Below are positions 6,516-7,859 of a stretch of 7,859 nt of DNA, piece by piece. The notes under the pieces are model-generated. The model worked only from the letters and a program-made list of their open reading frames with translations, was not told the origin of the DNA and did no database searches. Each line of letters opens with the position of its first letter. The first letter of the stretch is position 1. The stretch is from an uncultured Pseudomonadota bacterium (GTDB lineage: Bacteria; Pseudomonadota; Gammaproteobacteria; Burkholderiales; Usitatibacteraceae). The DNA lies in contig CAMPHL010000101.1 in NCBI GenBank assembly GCA_946885905.1, forward strand, positions 1-7,859, read 5' to 3'. A program made the position numbers and the translations under genes.

Positions 6516-7040
6516 ATGACCAGACGACTCAAGAGCCTTGCCCTCGCCGGGCTTGTCGCCGCGGCGCTCCCCGCCGCGGCGGCCGATGTGATCGAGACCA
6601 CGCGCTACTACGTGGTGCCGGCGAACACCGAAACGCAGTCCTACTACTACGTGCCGGCGAACAGCGAAACGCAGTCCTACTATTACGTCCCCTCGAACGG
6701 CGACTCACGAACCTACTACTACGTGACGGAGGGTCCGACGTACGTGCGCCAAGTGCCCGTCACCGAAGTGGTCTACACCGAGCCCGCGATCACGGTGGAA
6801 GCCCCCCGCCAGACCGAAGACGAGAGGATCACCAATGACGTAGTCGACGTGTTGGCGAGCGACCCGTACCTCTCCGGCCGGATCGGCGTCGAAACCTACG
6901 AACGCGACGTCACGTTGAGCGGCTCCGTGACCACCCCTGGCCAGATTCGCCGGGCCGTCCGGGGCGCGCAAAGCGTGGCCGGCGTGGACCACGTCACCAG
7001 CGAGCTGCGGCCGAAGGTAGGCGCCAACACCTCGTACTAG
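6516..7040 (+). CDS. Exported BON-domain protein with Tyr-rich tandem repeats
   Basis: A 174-residue protein starting at 6516 behind GGAGGTGA at 6505-6512, nearly complementary to the 16S rRNA 3' end. Residues 1-23 are a signal peptide (cleavage near Ala-Ala-Ala before Asp24); there is no lipobox. Residues 31-66 are three 12-residue repeats with consensus YYYVPANSETQS, then a fourth partial copy (YYYV at 67-70). A linker at 71-100 leads to a BON domain at about 101-166 (TEDERITNDVVDVL, then a VETYERDVTLSGSVTTPGQ hairpin, then VAGVDHVTSELRP). BON domains contact lipid membranes, and the Tyr-rich segment might bind a surface or self-associate. Known BON proteins usually lack such a repeat. It is transcribed away from the HAF gene. 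Confidence 0.88.
   Translation: MTRRLKSLALAGLVAAALPAAAADVIETTRYYVVPANTETQSYYYVPANSETQSYYYVPSNGDSRTYYYVTEGPTYVRQVPVTEVVYTEPAITVEAPRQTEDERITNDVVDVLASDPYLSGRIGVETYERDVTLSGSVTTPGQIRRAVRGAQSVAGVDHVTSELRPKVGANTSY
6606..6713 (+). repeat. 36-bp tandem repeat, three copies, in the BON gene
   Basis: Three head-to-tail 36-bp units in frame encode the 12-residue Tyr-rich repeats. Units 1 and 2 match at 32 of 36 bases; unit 3 is more diverged. A partial fourth copy runs to about 6725. The high match between the first two suggests recent duplication, so copy number may vary between strains. Confidence 0.85.
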
Positions 7041-7063
7041 GGAAAAATCCGCAAAACAGCCCC

Positions 7064-7088
7064 TATCGTTCGGATATGCCGAACGATA
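7064..7088. terminator. 10-bp hairpin after the Tyr-repeat BON gene (terminator or operator)
   Basis: TATCGTTCGG (7064-7073) pairs perfectly with CCGAACGATA (7079-7088) across the 5-nt loop ATATG. It starts 24 nt after the stop of the upstream gene and is followed by ATTTCG, a poor T tract. The right arm overlaps GATAAT (7085-7090), which looks like a -10 hexamer for the downstream cytochrome gene, though no -35 was found. It may be a weak terminator, an operator, or both. Confidence 0.4.
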
Positions 7089-7142
7089 ATTTCGCAGCCA
7101 GCCTATTTATCCGGATTGGCTGAATGACGAGAATGGCGGCCC

Positions 7143-7859
7143 ATGAACACACGGGTCGCCATCTTCGCCATTGCCGCCGGGCTTATGTTAGTGGCCGCTT
7201 CCTTCGGCGGCCGCACGTCCGCTGTCGCGCCGCTGCCGGCAACCCTCGCCGATACCGGCCTTTTCGAGCCCGGGTCCCGGCAGGTCCGCGCAGCGAACCA
7301 GCCGTTCCAGCCCGAGCACCCGCTGTGGAGTGACGGCATGGACAAGCGCCGGTGGCTGTATCTGCCCGCCGGGACGTCGATCGACAAGTCGAACCCCGAC
7401 GCGTGGGAATTTCCCGTGGGCACGCGCGCCTGGAAGGAATTCAGCCGCGAAGGCCGCATCGAGACGCGCTTCATCGAACGCCTGGCCGATGGCTCGTGGC
7501 GCTTCGCGACATACGTGTGGAACGCGCAGGGGACCGTAGCCGTGCTGGCGCCCGAGGACGGCATCGCGAAGCGCCGCATTCCTTCGCGCGCTGACTGCCT
7601 CGCCTGCCACGAAGGCGCGCCCGTTCCGATCCTGGGATACAGCGCCGTGCAGCTTTCGAAGGATGCGATCGCCGGACCTACGCCCACGACCCGCGCGGTG
7701 CTGGGTTATCTCCATGGCAATTGCGGCCACTGCCACAACGACGCCGCGCTTCCCGCGCTCGACCTCGCACTGGCGCAGAGCGGCGCGCCTGCGGGCGCGC
7801 GGCGCTGTGCGGCAGGGGGCGGTCGAGCGCGGGAAGCGCCGCGTCGTTGGGGCAGTGGC
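7143..7859 (+). CDS. Exported c-type cytochrome-like protein with two CxxCH motifs (3' incomplete)
   Basis: The frame is open from ATG 7143 to the window end. Residues 1-28 look like a signal peptide (probable cleavage after Ser-Ala-Val-Ala). The body has the pattern [11 protein letters not shown], then [19 protein letters not shown], then [13 protein letters not shown] and [15 protein letters not shown]. Two heme c motifs follow: CLACH (Cys152, Cys155, His156) and CGHCH (Cys194, Cys197, His198), with GYSAVQLS between. This matches a family of periplasmic diheme cytochromes (SO_2930/HNE_0200-type, from memory) that probably carry electrons; the function is not established. The coding potential is normal only to about residue 216 (base 7788). 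Beyond that the sequence is the reverse complement of 7726-7788, so the last 23 or so residues are probably not real and the true gene continues elsewhere. No strong ribosome binding site precedes the ATG. Confidence 0.75.
   Translation, partial: MNTRVAIFAIAAGLMLVAASFGGRTSAVAPLPATLADTGLFEPGSRQVRAANQPFQPEHPLWSDGMDKRRWLYLPAGTSIDKSNPDAWEFPVGTRAWKEFSREGRIETRFIERLADGSWRFATYVWNAQGTVAVLAPEDGIAKRRIPSRADCLACHEGAPVPILGYSAVQLSKDAIAGPTPTTRAVLGYLHGNCGHCHNDAALPALDLALAQSGAPAGARRCAAGGGRAREAPRRWGSG
7726..7859. repeat. Terminal fold-back inverted repeat at the window edge
   Basis: Bases 7726-7788 pair with 7797-7859 as an inverted repeat of 63 nt per arm, with an 8-nt loop at 7789-7796. Mismatches are at 7735, 7745, 7765, 7767, 7769, 7773, 7778 and 7783 against their partners, 8 of 63. 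The left arm is good cytochrome coding sequence; the right arm is its reverse complement running to the final base. Of the eight differences in the right arm, six are changes to G, which resembles low-quality read errors. Confidence 0.9.

Noticed and set aside
7095..7122. CAGCCA...TGGCTG inverted repeat upstream of the cytochrome gene
   Set aside because: Only 6 bp per arm with a 16-nt spacer; no further support.
7797..7859. A novel C-terminal Arg/Gly-rich tail on the cytochrome-like protein
   Set aside because: These codons are the reverse complement of the upstream heme-motif region, so the tail is best explained as a fold-back artefact.

Overview
The window is high-G+C DNA (roughly two-thirds G+C by eye) packed with protein genes that mostly start behind strong GGAGG-type ribosome binding sites. 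The gene repertoire fits a Gram-negative proteobacterium, most likely a betaproteobacterium: a TAXI-type periplasmic binding protein, BON-domain envelope proteins, a DUF883/YqjD-like small membrane protein, a PrpF-family isomerase and a HAF-repeat exported protein. The taxonomic call is inference; no rRNA or marker gene is present. No tRNA, rRNA, CRISPR array, insertion sequence or phage gene was seen.

Layout. (1) 1-945, + strand: 3' part of a TAXI-family solute-binding protein, lacking only its N-terminus. (2) 1002-1205 and 1295-1513, + strand: two small genes, one for a very basic disordered protein and one for a single-span membrane protein. (3) 4011-1517, - strand: a compact three-gene operon, PrpF-like isomerase, then a Gln-type thiol (3-mercaptopropionate/cysteine) dioxygenase, then a class II aldolase/adducin protein, ending 3 nt from the convergent small membrane gene. 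(4) 4171-4908, + strand: a membrane-anchored SGNH hydrolase, divergent from the operon. (5) 4975-5331, + strand: a BON-domain lipoprotein closed by a strong intrinsic terminator. (6) 6338-5385, - strand: a HAF-repeat exported protein, convergent with the lipoprotein. (7) 6516-7040, + strand: an exported BON protein with a Tyr-rich 12-residue tandem repeat, divergent from the HAF gene. (8) 7143 to the window end, + strand: an exported c-type cytochrome-like protein with two CxxCH heme motifs, incomplete.

Functionally the window has two themes: a small catabolic module (isomerase, thiol dioxygenase, aldolase), and envelope or stress proteins (two BON proteins, the DUF883-like protein, the HAF protein, the SGNH hydrolase and the cytochrome). 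The most notable structural signal is at the right edge. The last 134 bases form a near-perfect fold-back: 7797-7859 is the reverse complement of 7726-7788 with 8 mismatches in 63, six of them changes to G. This looks like a read or assembly fold-back at a contig end rather than biology, so the C-terminus read from the cytochrome gene after about residue 216 should not be trusted. The most interesting biological candidate is the three-gene operon, which may join thiol oxidation to the propionyl-CoA/methylcitrate or a related dicarboxylate route. I do not see an obviously new defence or mobile system here.
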